NCBI RefSeq assembly: GCF_016908495.1 | Contig: NZ_JAFBDZ010000007.1 | Location: 62,001-126,000, forward strand | Source of the DNA: Rossellomorea pakistanensis | Lineage (GTDB): Bacteria > Bacillota > Bacilli > Bacillales > Bacillaceae_B | Reading direction: 5' to 3' | Length of the DNA: 64,000 nucleotides | Part shown: piece by piece, positions 8,579 to 17,842 of the stretch | How the letters are laid out: every line of letters starts with the position of its first letter | Position numbering within the stretch: the first letter of the stretch is position 1 | Notes under the pieces: generated by a model | Database searches by the model: none | Seen by the model: the letters and a program-made list of their open reading frames with translations, nothing else | Told to the model about the DNA's origin: nothing | Made by a program: the position numbers and the translations under genes

Positions 8579-9364
8579 TCACCATTCTATTTCAACACCA
8601 TAATGGTCGGAAACAACAGGTTCGTTCTCACCATTAAAAATAACAAATGAATGTCCAACTTTTAAACTTTGATTGGTTAAAATCAAATCAATTCGAAGTG
8701 CTTGTTTATTTTCATCCCAACCAGCGATATCTCCTTCGACCGTGATCCCTTTATCCTTCACCTCCGCTAGTTGATAAGTGTCATATAATTCTTTTCCTAT
8801 TAAGTAATCATAGCCTTCATCACAGATAGAAGCATTGTTATTAAAATCACCCATGAGAAAAGCCGGTTTACTTAGGTCGATTAGTGAAAGTAAGGCATCT
8901 ACTTGAGATCGAAAAGGCTCCTCATCATCCTTCCACCAGCCAAGGTGGCAAGAGTAAAATGAAAGCTCATTTCCAAAATAGGAAATCGTCACGCCGATCA
9001 CTTTTCTTGTTTTCCAATAACTCGTATCACTGCTCCGTGAAACAAAGAAGGATTGTGTATCAACAATGGGATGCTTCGTTAATAGCGCGACCCCTTCTTC
9101 ATAAACATCATAGCCGATGTGGGCAAAATCCCACACCAGCTCATAGTCCTCAACACCTAACCGTTTGAGTTCATCCAATAGGATTAGACAATAGTTGTCT
9201 TCCCTCAATGGATCTTTGACAATCGGTCTCTCCATTAATTGGCTGACTTCTTGTAAAGCAATGACATCATAATTTTTCTTAGCAATCACACTAGCTAAAG
9301 TCTTTATTTTGTCCATCTGATTGTCTTCCTGCCAGGAATGGCAATTTAACGTTAATAGCTTCAT
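8579..9364 (-). CDS. Endonuclease/exonuclease/phosphatase family enzyme, PTS-linked
   Basis: 261 residues of the EEP (DNase I-like) fold: N-terminal LTLNCHSW, ALQEVSQ with the metal-binding Glu, the GDFNNN motif near 166, and SDHYGVEI with the terminal catalytic Asp-His pair. Members act on phosphodiesters or sugar/lipid phosphates. It starts 4 bases after the stop of the PTS IICB gene, so the two form one operon; a role on a phosphorylated product of the imported sugar is a fair inference. There is no signal peptide, so it acts in the cytoplasm. Confidence 0.8.
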   Translation of the reverse strand: MKLLTLNCHSWQEDNQMDKIKTLASVIAKKNYDVIALQEVSQLMERPIVKDPLREDNYCLILLDELKRLGVEDYELVWDFAHIGYDVYEEGVALLTKHPIVDTQSFFVSRSSDTSYWKTRKVIGVTISYFGNELSFYSCHLGWWKDDEEPFRSQVDALLSLIDLSKPAFLMGDFNNNASICDEGYDYLIGKELYDTYQLAEVKDKGITVEGDIAGWDENKQALRIDLILTNQSLKVGHSFVIFNGENEPVVSDHYGVEIEW

Positions 9365-9368
9365 CGAT

Positions 9369-11006
9369 TTACGCTCCGAGCAAATCTTGAATATCAGATT
9401 TCAGGACATCCGCTTTCGGACCATAGATGGCTTGAACACCTTTATCCTTCATGACTAGACCTAGCGCACCATTCTTCTTCCACTCTTGTTCAGTCGCAAC
9501 GATAGTAGTGTCTTTTACTGTTACACGCAATCGAGTCATACAAGCATCAACGTCTTCAATGTTTTCTCTGCCACCCAACAAATCAATAAGTACCGGCGCT
9601 AGTGAATTTTCGCTAACCTTACCACTACTTTGAGAACCCGCTTCTTCTTCAATATAGTTCCCATTACGCCCTGGTGTCGGGAAATTAAATCTCTTAATCA
9701 AGAAATTCGCCACTCCAAAGTTCAATCCAAAGAATACTAGACAGGCGATGAAGAAATTAACAAGATCTAACCAAAGACCAGCCTTCACAATCATGGGAGT
9801 ACGAGTTAATAGCTCGATAAAACCGAATGAGTGAACTCGAATATCGATAATATCCACTATTGCAAATGCTAACCCCGTCATGATGGCATACACTACATAT
9901 AGTAATGGAGCAGCAAACATGAACATGAACTCGATAGGTTCTGTCACCCCTGTTAAAAATACGGCTATTCCCGCTGAAAAAAACATCGATTTGTATTTTG
10001 AACGTTTCTCTTTATCAACATTACGATACATGGCATAAGCAATCCCAATTAATGCTGCTGTTGATAAAATCATTTGACCAACTTTGAAACGGGCTGGAGT
10101 AACATCATTTAATAGCTGTTTATAGCTTTCCGTGTCACCAGCACTCAAGAAATTATTTAAGTCCGCAATCCACGCAAGCCATAAAGGATCCTGCCCGGCA
10201 ACTGCTGAACCAGCTCCAGATCCTGTTAAGATCGTATACGTTCCGCCTAACTCTGTATAATTCATTGGGACCGTTAACATATGGTGTAATCCAAATGGTA
10301 GCAATAAACGCTCTAACGCTCCGAAGATAAAAGGAGCAATAACTGGTGCTGAATTGCGTGAGGTTGCAATCCATTGACCAAAATCATTTAATAGTCCTTG
10401 AATAAACGGCCATACAATCGATAACAGAACAGCCGTTACTACAGCCCCACCGATTACCACGAATGGGACAAAACGTTTCCCATTAAAGAACGATAAGGCG
10501 TCTGGTAATTTATCAAAATTATAATTTTTATTAAATAGGTTCGCTCCAAGGAAACCAGAGATGATCCCGACAAACACACCCATATTTAAAGCCGGTGCCC
10601 CTAGTATAGAAGTAAAGTAATCAGCTACAACAAGCTCTTGTCCGAATAAGGAATGGATGGTAGTTCCAGGCTCAGCAAGCATGTCCCCATTCACTCCAAA
10701 AATGGCCCCCGTCATTCTATTAATTAGAATAAAAGCGATCAGTGCTGCAAAGGCACCTCCAGCACGTTCCTTAGCCCAGGAACCACCTATCGCCACTGCA
10801 AATAAAATATGAAGATTGGTAATCACTCCCCAGCCAATATCCTCCATTACACGCGCAATCGTTTGCACTATTGTGATTTCTCCCCCTACCATCGCCACAA
10901 GCTTTCCTAATGAGATCATGATCCCGGCAGCAGGCATGACAGCTACAACGACAAGCAAGGCTTTCCCGAACTTCTGCCAAAAATCGAACGAAAATAATTT
11001 CTTCAT
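9369..11006 (-). CDS. PTS EIICB permease, glucose/glucoside superfamily
   Basis: About 545 residues: an EIIC domain with roughly ten membrane segments (1-400), then a linker rich in Ser/Glu and an EIIB domain whose phosphorylation cysteine lies near residue 489 in DACMTRLRV. It imports and phosphorylates a hexose, amino sugar or glucoside. No EIIA domain is present, so EIIA is supplied in trans. The ATG at 11006 is chosen because AAGGAGGG sits eight bases upstream; an in-frame start at 11039 has no such site. A cre-like site lies about 80 bases upstream. The substrate cannot be fixed from sequence alone. Confidence 0.85.
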   Translation of the reverse strand: MKKLFSFDFWQKFGKALLVVVAVMPAAGIMISLGKLVAMVGGEITIVQTIARVMEDIGWGVITNLHILFAVAIGGSWAKERAGGAFAALIAFILINRMTGAIFGVNGDMLAEPGTTIHSLFGQELVVADYFTSILGAPALNMGVFVGIISGFLGANLFNKNYNFDKLPDALSFFNGKRFVPFVVIGGAVVTAVLLSIVWPFIQGLLNDFGQWIATSRNSAPVIAPFIFGALERLLLPFGLHHMLTVPMNYTELGGTYTILTGSGAGSAVAGQDPLWLAWIADLNNFLSAGDTESYKQLLNDVTPARFKVGQMILSTAALIGIAYAMYRNVDKEKRSKYKSMFFSAGIAVFLTGVTEPIEFMFMFAAPLLYVVYAIMTGLAFAIVDIIDIRVHSFGFIELLTRTPMIVKAGLWLDLVNFFIACLVFFGLNFGVANFLIKRFNFPTPGRNGNYIEEEAGSQSSGKVSENSLAPVLIDLLGGRENIEDVDACMTRLRVTVKDTTIVATEQEWKKNGALGLVMKDKGVQAIYGPKADVLKSDIQDLLGA

Positions 11007-11086
11007 CTCATTTTCCCTCCTTAATGTATGGGTTTTCAAAAATTTAAAAAAATATATTTCTAGTAATCTTAGTTCAAATTAATTTG

Positions 11087-11100
11087 TGCAACCGTTTGCT
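11087..11100. promoter_or_regulatory. cre-like catabolite control site upstream of the PTS gene
   Basis: TGCAACCGTTTGCT matches the CcpA consensus TGNAANCGNWNNCW at every fixed position. It could also serve a LacI-type regulator, since the core is nearly palindromic. Confidence 0.55.
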
Positions 11101-11189
11101 TCACTTATTTTAATAAAAGGGCTTTCAAAATGCAATAGCCATTTTGGAATACCCCATATGAATAGAAAAAACTATTTGAACTTGTCGAG

Positions 11190-11301
11190 AATGGAGATTT
11201 TTTTGACTGGAATGAGCCTGTTTTTTGTCCAATAGTCTGGTTAAAATATCCGGAATCCACGATTATTGACCTCTCGACAAACCCCGACATCCATCTCTGT
11301 C
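11190..11301 (+). repeat. Degenerate 21-bp array E4 with conserved tail
   Basis: Weak words TTTGACTG (11202), TTTTGTCC (11223) and AAATATCC (11244) are 21 bases apart and lead into a tail at 11264 that begins TATTGACC, with TCGACA at 11274 and CGACATCC after it. The tail aligns without gaps to the other arrays and ends 19 bases from the stop of the MFS gene at 11320. Confidence 0.55.
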
Positions 11302-11319
11302 TACTACTCCATAACACAA

Positions 11320-12507
11320 CTAAGATTCCTGTACCTGCCTAAAAGTCAGCGTTTCTTTTTCCAACTTCATTAACCAGAAAGACAAAACAACACCTAGTAA
11401 GGATAAAGCAGCAAAAAACAGATATACTCCATAGATATTAAAAGAATCGTAAACAAGTCCCCCTGCGAATGTACTGAACCAATTTCCAAGTCCGTTCCCT
11501 ATAGCCGCGTAAACCGTAATCGCCGTAACGGTAATACAGGAAGGTGTAATTTCTTTTATATATTGAAGTCCTGCTGGAATAAACAACCCTATAGAGAGTC
11601 CTTGAATTACCGCAGAAGAGTAAACGAGCCATAAGCTTGGTTCAGTAAAATAAAAGATCCATCGTACTAGAGAAGCAATCCCTGCAAGAGTGGCAATAGG
11701 TAAAAGTCCGATACGAGCAATCAGATTTCCCGCTACTCTCATAAATGGAATTTCTGATAAGACAGCAATCATAAACGCGATTCCAATTCCCGTGTAGGTC
11801 CCACCAGAGTCCTCGACAAAAAGTCCAAAATAAGTATTGTTCGCAAGATTTGGACCAAACACTAAGAACGTGATTGCTAAAAATAGGAGGAACTTCTTCA
11901 TTGTGAGCAGCTCCTTCATGCCACTTTTGATATTAACAGCGGTGGATGCCTTCTCTTTTGGTGCATGTAACGCTAATAATGACGCGATAAGCAATGAAAG
12001 GAAGAATGCATAGAAAATCACTCGAGGTCCCATCCATCCTTCTGAAAGATGTCCCATGACAAAAACGGCAACCCCAAACCCTAATGAACCGAATAATCGA
12101 ATGTTTCCATAGTTCACTCTTACTTTAGATGTATATTTCAACGCGATACTATCTGAAACGGGAATAATCGCACTTTGAAAGATAGCAATCATAACCGCTA
12201 TCGCTATTAACCACAGATATTCATGTAAAAAAACATAGCCAATGCCAAATACACCGGCTACTGCCGTTGCAATAGACAATACTTTTGCCGGCTTACTCGT
12301 TACATCACAAATAATTCCCCATATCGGCTGAAAGAAAATCATGGTGATTGGACCAATCGACATAATCGTTCCAATTTGATAACCGCTTAATTGTTCGACT
12401 TCACTTAAATAAACACTTAATAATGGAAATAAGCTTCCCACTCCAAAGAAGGCGAAAAGGTAAAATCCTTGTAAAGTTAATATATGCTTTTTAATAGTAT
12501 GATCCAT
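11320..12507 (-). CDS. MFS transporter, LacY/nucleoside-proton symporter-like
   Basis: 395 residues with about twelve membrane helices. The N-terminal pattern (LQGFYLFAFFGVGSLFPLLSVYL) and the small size are those of the 3-phenylpropionate permease/LacY-like MFS branch, which includes B. subtilis YwbF. The substrate is unknown. It is transcribed alone and ends next to array E4. A near-cre sequence (TGTAAACGGTTATT, one mismatch at the conserved C) lies upstream near 12575, which would fit a sugar or nucleoside substrate under catabolite control. Confidence 0.75.
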   Translation of the reverse strand: MDHTIKKHILTLQGFYLFAFFGVGSLFPLLSVYLSEVEQLSGYQIGTIMSIGPITMIFFQPIWGIICDVTSKPAKVLSIATAVAGVFGIGYVFLHEYLWLIAIAVMIAIFQSAIIPVSDSIALKYTSKVRVNYGNIRLFGSLGFGVAVFVMGHLSEGWMGPRVIFYAFFLSLLIASLLALHAPKEKASTAVNIKSGMKELLTMKKFLLFLAITFLVFGPNLANNTYFGLFVEDSGGTYTGIGIAFMIAVLSEIPFMRVAGNLIARIGLLPIATLAGIASLVRWIFYFTEPSLWLVYSSAVIQGLSIGLFIPAGLQYIKEITPSCITVTAITVYAAIGNGLGNWFSTFAGGLVYDSFNIYGVYLFFAALSLLGVVLSFWLMKLEKETLTFRQVQES

Positions 12508-12749
12508 CCATCAAATCCCCCATATTGGACTGATTTTACACTCTTCTTATAGTAGTCTTATCCCTAATAAATGTAAACGGTTATTATTCCGTTTGGTAGA
12601 TCGTAATACCATAATTAAAGAGTGTCCAATTTTCAATTTGACTTCTCTCCTTAAACGCATTAAAGTATGGTGATAGATTATAGAGTCAAAATTGATTTTT
12701 CACTAGAAAATCATTGGTAATGAAACAGATAAAAAAGGAGTGCCCACCA

Positions 12750-14036
12750 TTGGATAATCAACAAGGAAAACTCGTGGCCCTACTACCTTTAGTGGTCTTT
12801 ATTCTTTTATTCTTAGGTTCGGGAATGATAACGGGTGACTTCTATTCTATGCCGATATTAGTAGCGATCATTATCGCAGCTATTGTTGCCTTGGTCATGA
12901 ATAGAAAAGAAACCTTTTCTATTAAAATAGAGAGATTTGCAAGCGGAGCCGGAAACCCAGACATTATGATCATGGTATTTATTTTCATCCTTGCCGGTGC
13001 TTTTTCAAGCGCTGCAGATGGAATGGGTGCCGTGGATTCAACGGTTAATCTTGCGCTTTCAGCTTTACCAGAGAATCTATTAATTGTCGGTCTTTTCATC
13101 ATTGGTGCCTTCATTTCCCTATCAATGGGAACTTCAACAGGTACCATTGCCGCACTCGCTCCCATCGGAGTAGGGATTAGTGGAGAAACTGACATTTCAT
13201 TAGCGCTTTCGATGGCAACGATTATTGGAGGGGCCATGTTCGGGGATAATCTCTCGTTTATATCGGATACAACCATTGCAGCCGTCCGAACACAGAAAAC
13301 AAAAATGAAAGATAAGTTTAGAGTAAACTTCTTTATCGTTCTACCTGCAGCTATTATTACGGTTATCATTTTATTTATCTTAACTTTCGGCAATGAATCG
13401 ACTGTCACTTCAGAAGCGTATAATTGGCTAAAAGTTATTCCATATATAGGCGTTTTAATTGCCGCTTTAGTCGGGATGAACGTTTTTATTGTGTTAATCG
13501 GAGGAATCATCCTCACGGGGATCATTGGAATGTCAGACGGAAGCTACTCACTGACAAAATTTTTTGGTGCGATTACTGACGGGATTACGGGAATGGCTGA
13601 AATTGTCATTCTTACCCTTTTAATTGGTGGTGTCGTTGAGCTTATCCGTTATAATGGCGGGATTCAATATCTGCTTGAGCTAACAACAAAGAAGATTCGT
13701 TCCAAAAAAGGGGCGGAGTTTGCAATCGCTGGTCTTGTCAGCTCGACAAACCTTTCAACAGCTAATAATACCATTTCTATTATTACAACAGGTCCATTAG
13801 CAAGAGAGCTTTCGGAAAGCTATAAGATTGATAAACGGAAGTCAGCAAGCATTCTTGACATCTTTTCTTGCAGTGTCCAAGGAATCATTCCTTATGGGGC
13901 TCAAGCATTAATTGCTGCAGAGGTTGCAGGAATTTCTCCTGTCAGTCTTATACCTTATGGATACTACCCAATACTCATTGCTATTTGCGGCGCGATTGCC
14001 ATTTGGATTAACTATCCTCGTTTTTCTAAAGATTAA
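12750..14036 (+). CDS. NhaC-family sodium/proton antiporter
   Basis: 428 residues, about eleven membrane helices. It has the NhaC-family signatures SMGTSTGTIAALAPIG near 135 and GAMFGDNLSFISDTT near 170, with conserved Asp and Asn in the translocation region. It exchanges Na+ (or an amino acid in some relatives) for protons. The start is a TTG at 12750 preceded by AAAAAAGGAG at nine bases; the in-frame TTG at 12714 has no ribosome site. Monocistronic. The family is firm; the ion or solute is not. Confidence 0.8.
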   Translation: MDNQQGKLVALLPLVVFILLFLGSGMITGDFYSMPILVAIIIAAIVALVMNRKETFSIKIERFASGAGNPDIMIMVFIFILAGAFSSAADGMGAVDSTVNLALSALPENLLIVGLFIIGAFISLSMGTSTGTIAALAPIGVGISGETDISLALSMATIIGGAMFGDNLSFISDTTIAAVRTQKTKMKDKFRVNFFIVLPAAIITVIILFILTFGNESTVTSEAYNWLKVIPYIGVLIAALVGMNVFIVLIGGIILTGIIGMSDGSYSLTKFFGAITDGITGMAEIVILTLLIGGVVELIRYNGGIQYLLELTTKKIRSKKGAEFAIAGLVSSTNLSTANNTISIITTGPLARELSESYKIDKRKSASILDIFSCSVQGIIPYGAQALIAAEVAGISPVSLIPYGYYPILIAICGAIAIWINYPRFSKD

Positions 14037-14078
14037 TCATTATAGGCTCTTTTCGTAATGATTTTGGTTATTTAACCC

Positions 14079-14192
14079 GCAGCCTGAATACACTTCGCGT
14101 ACCTTAGGGTGACCCGTGAGCCTCCTCATTACGCCTGAGAGGTCTCTCTTTGGCCACTGTTCCCGCTAGGAGTATACGTGTATGCAGGCTGC
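14079..14192. repeat. Structured intergenic repeat with 15-bp inverted ends
   Basis: GCAGCCTGAATACAC at 14079-14093 is mirrored by GTGTATGCAGGCTGC at 14178-14192 with one mismatch. The inside has further GC-rich pairing segments (GTGAGCCTCCTC, TTCCCGCTAGGAGTA). From memory, this is a decayed copy of a GC-rich hairpin element found many times in Bacillaceae genomes. It is richer in GC than the surrounding sequence. Confidence 0.55.
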
Positions 14193-14252
14193 TCATTGCT
14201 TCTAAAATGTATTTCCAACTTATCGCAGGTAGCAACAAACTTTTAGAAAACG

Positions 14253-14291
14253 AAAAAATGGGGCTGTCTGATTAATATTAGACGCCCCATC
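14253..14291 (-). terminator. Hairpin terminator without an assigned gene
   Basis: GGGGCGTCT and AGACAGCCCC pair around a short loop, followed on the minus strand by CATTTTTT. The 14292-14620 stretch upstream of it on that strand has no convincing gene. A short open tail (FWLSQMGKNHEEALINQYL, then TAA) may be the end of a decayed one. Confidence 0.55.
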
Positions 14292-14620
14292 TTAACTTTA
14301 TAAATATTGATTAATCAATGCTTCTTCATGGTTTTTACCCATTTGGGACAGCCAGAATTCCTACTACAATTCACGTATTGTTCTTCATGTTAACTGTTGA
14401 TGAAATATATCACTCATTTTTTATTTTTCGTTTTAAAAATTATACAATTTTTCATCCTAGCCCTCTCTATACTAAGAAGAATCATCATTTTCCTTGTCTT
14501 GAATGTGGTAATGCACAACTAATAAAACAAAGGACTATCCTAAAGAAGTCAAGAACCAACCACAGAAAGATCATCTTCTATCTTTGTCGGTTCCTGACCC
14601 TTTTTGGTCTGCCCCACTTT

Positions 14621-15382
14621 TTAGTTCAGTAAGTCATTAACATGATAGATTTTACCGCTTTCAATCTCTTTATTTAAAAGGAGCTCCACAAGTGCTGAAG
14701 CAACGGTCTCTGTACTTCTAAGCATCCCTCTTTCTTTGTATTGCTTGAACTGATCAATATCAGCAAATGCCTCTTTATTAGCAGAACGAATGACACCCTG
14801 CATTTCCGTATCCATCACTCCCGGGCTAAAGGCAAAGATTCTTTCACGTCTTTTGTGATTAGCAAGTTCAAGAGCAACGGTTTCGGTAAACATGTTCAAT
14901 CCTGCTTTTGTACTACTATAGGCACTCCACCCATGTACAGCCCGACTTCCGGCACCAGAAGTAATATTCGCAATCATGACGTCTTTCCTATTTGTACGTT
15001 CTAAAAACATATTTGTAATGATCATGGGGGCAAGCAGGTTAACATTTACACTTTTTTGGAGCTGGGCTGCCTCCATATTGCCGGCAGTATTAATGGGATC
15101 TACCATACCAGCATTATTTATAAGGTAGATGTTTTCCACGTTTGGTTGATTCACAATCTCCATTATTAACGAAAAAGAATCTTGAATCCCTTCTACTTTA
15201 GATAAATCACATGGAAAGTGCTGATAAGTAACACCCTGTACTTCCGCGTACTGTTTCACTTCATCGCTTTCCGATCTCGACACTGTTAATAGATGGATAC
15301 CATTATCAACTAGCTGCTTGCAAATCGATTCACCTAGTCCTCTAGACGCTCCTGTAATGATGGCATACTTCACTTTGCTCAT
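14621..15382 (-). CDS. yueD: SDR oxidoreductase, benzil reductase type (YueD)
   Basis: 253 residues, classical short-chain dehydrogenase: the cofactor site TGASRGLG at the N-terminus, NNAG near 90, and the catalytic Ser and YSSTK with Tyr and Lys near 153-157 (SAYSSTKAG). Sequence and length match the Bacillus (S)-benzoin-forming benzil reductase family YueD, an NADPH-dependent enzyme with sepiapterin-reductase-like fold. The physiological substrate is unknown. The ATG at 15382 follows GAAGGG; an in-frame TTG at 15406 is possible but weaker. Confidence 0.8.
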   Translation of the reverse strand: MSKVKYAIITGASRGLGESICKQLVDNGIHLLTVSRSESDEVKQYAEVQGVTYQHFPCDLSKVEGIQDSFSLIMEIVNQPNVENIYLINNAGMVDPINTAGNMEAAQLQKSVNVNLLAPMIITNMFLERTNRKDVMIANITSGAGSRAVHGWSAYSSTKAGLNMFTETVALELANHKRRERIFAFSPGVMDTEMQGVIRSANKEAFADIDQFKQYKERGMLRSTETVASALVELLLNKEIESGKIYHVNDLLN

Positions 15383-15737
15383 CCCTTTCCCTTCATCTGC
15401 TTCCAAACCTTATCATATAGAGAGGAATGTGTAATCTCAACTATTTAATACAAAAGTCTGTTTTCGCATAGATTGTTACTTTTCGAACAAGAGTAGATTC
15501 GAGGCATCTTTTCGTTCAAACAATAAATGTTTCACTAGTATTGAATTATTTTAGATAGTTGTAATGACTAAAAGCAACAAAGTTTACGAAAATAGCCATA
15601 CAAAAAAGCGAATGCTCCAACGAGTCCAAAACACTTTTACCTACTACAGATATTTATTCTGTATTAAGAGGTTTATGTGCTTTAAACAATCGTTTGAACA
15701 TACGCTAGTTAGATTACATTTTTCGAAGATGAAATAT
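15383..15737. other. Intergenic stretch, nothing recognised
   Basis: AT-rich sequence between the yueD start and the EIIB stop. I see no ORF with a ribosome site, no clear terminator and no repeat. Confidence 0.5.
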
Positions 15738-16043
15738 TTATTTTTGTAAAAGCTCTTGGGCTTGCTCTAACACTTTTTCTCCATTCATCATGCCATAATA
15801 CATTTGATTGATAATATCTACTTTTATATTATAAGGCGCTGACTTTTCAACGATTTTAGAAGATAAATAACGGACTTGCGGGCCAATGAGGATGACATCC
15901 AGCTTATCTAAATGGTTTCCTAAGTCCGACTCTGAAGTAGCATTAATTGTAGCGTTTACCCCTTTTTCTTCTGCAGCTTTACGCATTTTTTGGACTAGCA
16001 TACTGGTTGACATCCCAGCTGAACAAACTAACATGATATTCAT
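15738..16043 (-). CDS. PTS EIIB, lactose/cellobiose/chitobiose family
   Basis: 101 residues, the normal size for a free-standing EIIB of the Lac family. The phosphorylated cysteine is C8 in LVCSAGMSTSML. It takes phosphate from EIIA and passes it to the sugar held by EIIC. It lies last in the cluster, 168 bases after the EIIA stop, with its own ribosome site (AGAGGGGG). That is an unusual separation, because B, A and C are usually tightly packed, so it may have its own promoter. Confidence 0.92.
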   Translation of the reverse strand: MNIMLVCSAGMSTSMLVQKMRKAAEEKGVNATINATSESDLGNHLDKLDVILIGPQVRYLSSKIVEKSAPYNIKVDIINQMYYGMMNGEKVLEQAQELLQK

Positions 16044-16211
16044 TTATTTTACCCCCTCTAATTATTGGATGTTTTCGTAAAACGTATTGTTAAAGTTAAA
16101 TAAGTGAGGATTCTGTATCCCTTTCTATGCTTGATGTCAGAAGGGAGCAGTTAGAATCGCGATAGCCCCATTTCTTAACTCATTAAACATAACAATATAT
16201 TCGAAAAGTTT

Positions 16212-16532
16212 CTATTTATTTTGATGAATTTCAATAATCTCTTGTGCTAATTCTTTCACTGTGAGTGAATTCATTAGATGGTCTTGGGCATGAATGAGTA
16301 GAACTGTTGGGTTCTCTCCTTCACCTGAGGCTTCTTTCTGTAAGAGTTTCGTTTGGAAATGATGAGCTTCGTTAATTTCCGTCTCTGCTTCTTTCATTTT
16401 AGCAGCCGCTGCATCAAATTGTTTAGCTTTCGCCACTTGAATGGCTTCCATTGCAGAGGATCTTGCGTTTCCTGCGTGTAAAATGATCTGAAATGAAATC
16501 TCTTCCAAAGATAAATTTTTCTCTACATTCAT
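16212..16532 (-). CDS. PTS EIIA, lactose/cellobiose/chitobiose family
   Basis: 106 residues, all-helical EIIA of the Lac family. The active-site histidine is in the C-terminal LLIHAQDHLM segment. It accepts phosphate from HPr and hands it to EIIB. Its ATG overlaps the stop of the EIIC gene by four bases, showing translational coupling. Confidence 0.92.
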   Translation of the reverse strand: MNVEKNLSLEEISFQIILHAGNARSSAMEAIQVAKAKQFDAAAAKMKEAETEINEAHHFQTKLLQKEASGEGENPTVLLIHAQDHLMNSLTVKELAQEIIEIHQNK

Positions 16533-17824
16533 GCTATCAAATCACCCTTTTCATCATTTTTCTTTAATTGCGCTCGTTCTGCTGCCATTAGGAAAGGAAT
16601 ATAGATCATGATGGCAATCGCTAAATTAATTATTTGAAGGAATACACCTTTCCAAGAGCCTCCACTTACAAGATAACCACTAATGATCGGTGGAGTCGTC
16701 CATGGCAGGATTGCCACTGTTTTTGGAACAATACCAAGACTTAGGGCAAAATAAGAGACAATGGTGAGAACAGTTGGTACTAATATAAATGGTATAAGCA
16801 TAATTGGGTTTAAAACAATCGGTAAACCAAATAATACTGGTTCATTTATGTTAAAGACCCCTGCAGGAGCTGAAAGTTTTCCTACAGTACGATAATGTTT
16901 CGATTTTACAACAAGGAAGATGGCTATGATTAAGGCTATAGTGGTACCCGATCCACCCATAAATACATAGGAATCGAAGAAAGGCTTCGTGACAATGTAA
17001 GGCACATCATTAGCACTTATTCCGGAAGAAAATAAGCTTTGGTTTTCTTCGATTAATGGTAGATAGATAGAATCTATAATAGGTCCCAAAATATTGGTTC
17101 CATGTAATCCAAAAAACCATAATAAGTGATTTAAGAATGCAATAATAATAGCCGTCGGAAGTGAGTTAGATAAAGCTTGCAATGGTTCCTGAATAACCTT
17201 AAACACGATTTCGTGTAAACTAACTTCTGCAAAGGCAGTCAAGAGTGCTTGAAGTAGACCAACAAGAATCAAAATAATCGTCGCAGGGATTAACGCTTTA
17301 AAGGATTTTACTACTCCTTCTGGAACCCCTTCAGGCATACTGATAGTAAATTTTGAGTTAATGAGCACTCTAAATAATTCTGTAACCACCAATGAGGTGA
17401 CAACGGCAACAAATAGTCCTTGAGCTCCTACCCAGGCAAAGGATATCCCCCAGTCCTCTGTAACAGGGGTCAAAATAATAAGAGATGCTACAGAAATGAG
17501 AGCCGCTGACAGTCCATCTAAGTTATACGATTTCGCTAAATTATAGCTTATAGAAGCAGCTACTAATAAGCTTAGAATGGCAAATGAACCGTTCCAAACA
17601 TTACCCCCAACCGATTTCCATCCTTTTCCGAAGATCTTGAGCATAAAATCCTGAAATACTTGGACAGGAAAATTATTAATCAAAATGGCTAATGATCCTA
17701 CAATAATCAGCGGCATTATTGCTACAAACCCATCACGAACAGCTACTAAATGTCGTTGAGAACCTATTCTCCCGGCAATCGGCATAAATTTGTCTTCCAT
17801 AAACCCCATTATTTTACTCATCAT
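16529..17824 (-). CDS. PTS EIIC permease, cellobiose/chitobiose family
   Basis: 431 residues with about ten membrane helices, the expected size for a Lac-family EIIC. It contains the sugar-site region WFFGLHGTNI near 236 and GGSGTTIAL near 290. It forms the channel that moves a beta-linked disaccharide inward as EIIB phosphorylates it. It is second in the operon after the GH4 gene (18-base gap). With ChbG nearby, chitobiose is the most likely substrate; cellobiose cannot be excluded. Confidence 0.9.
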   Translation of the reverse strand: MMSKIMGFMEDKFMPIAGRIGSQRHLVAVRDGFVAIMPLIIVGSLAILINNFPVQVFQDFMLKIFGKGWKSVGGNVWNGSFAILSLLVAASISYNLAKSYNLDGLSAALISVASLIILTPVTEDWGISFAWVGAQGLFVAVVTSLVVTELFRVLINSKFTISMPEGVPEGVVKSFKALIPATIILILVGLLQALLTAFAEVSLHEIVFKVIQEPLQALSNSLPTAIIIAFLNHLLWFFGLHGTNILGPIIDSIYLPLIEENQSLFSSGISANDVPYIVTKPFFDSYVFMGGSGTTIALIIAIFLVVKSKHYRTVGKLSAPAGVFNINEPVLFGLPIVLNPIMLIPFILVPTVLTIVSYFALSLGIVPKTVAILPWTTPPIISGYLVSGGSWKGVFLQIINLAIAIMIYIPFLMAAERAQLKKNDEKGDLIA

Positions 17825-17842
17825 TAATTTCCCCCATAAAAA

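Noticed and set aside
12842..13525. 227-codon minus-strand frame inside the antiporter gene
   Set aside because: It is the antisense shadow of a well-supported NhaC-family gene.
14318..14632. 104-codon plus-strand frame
   Set aside because: It has no ribosome site and no recognisable domain, and it overlaps the 3' end of yueD. Composition is like non-coding sequence.
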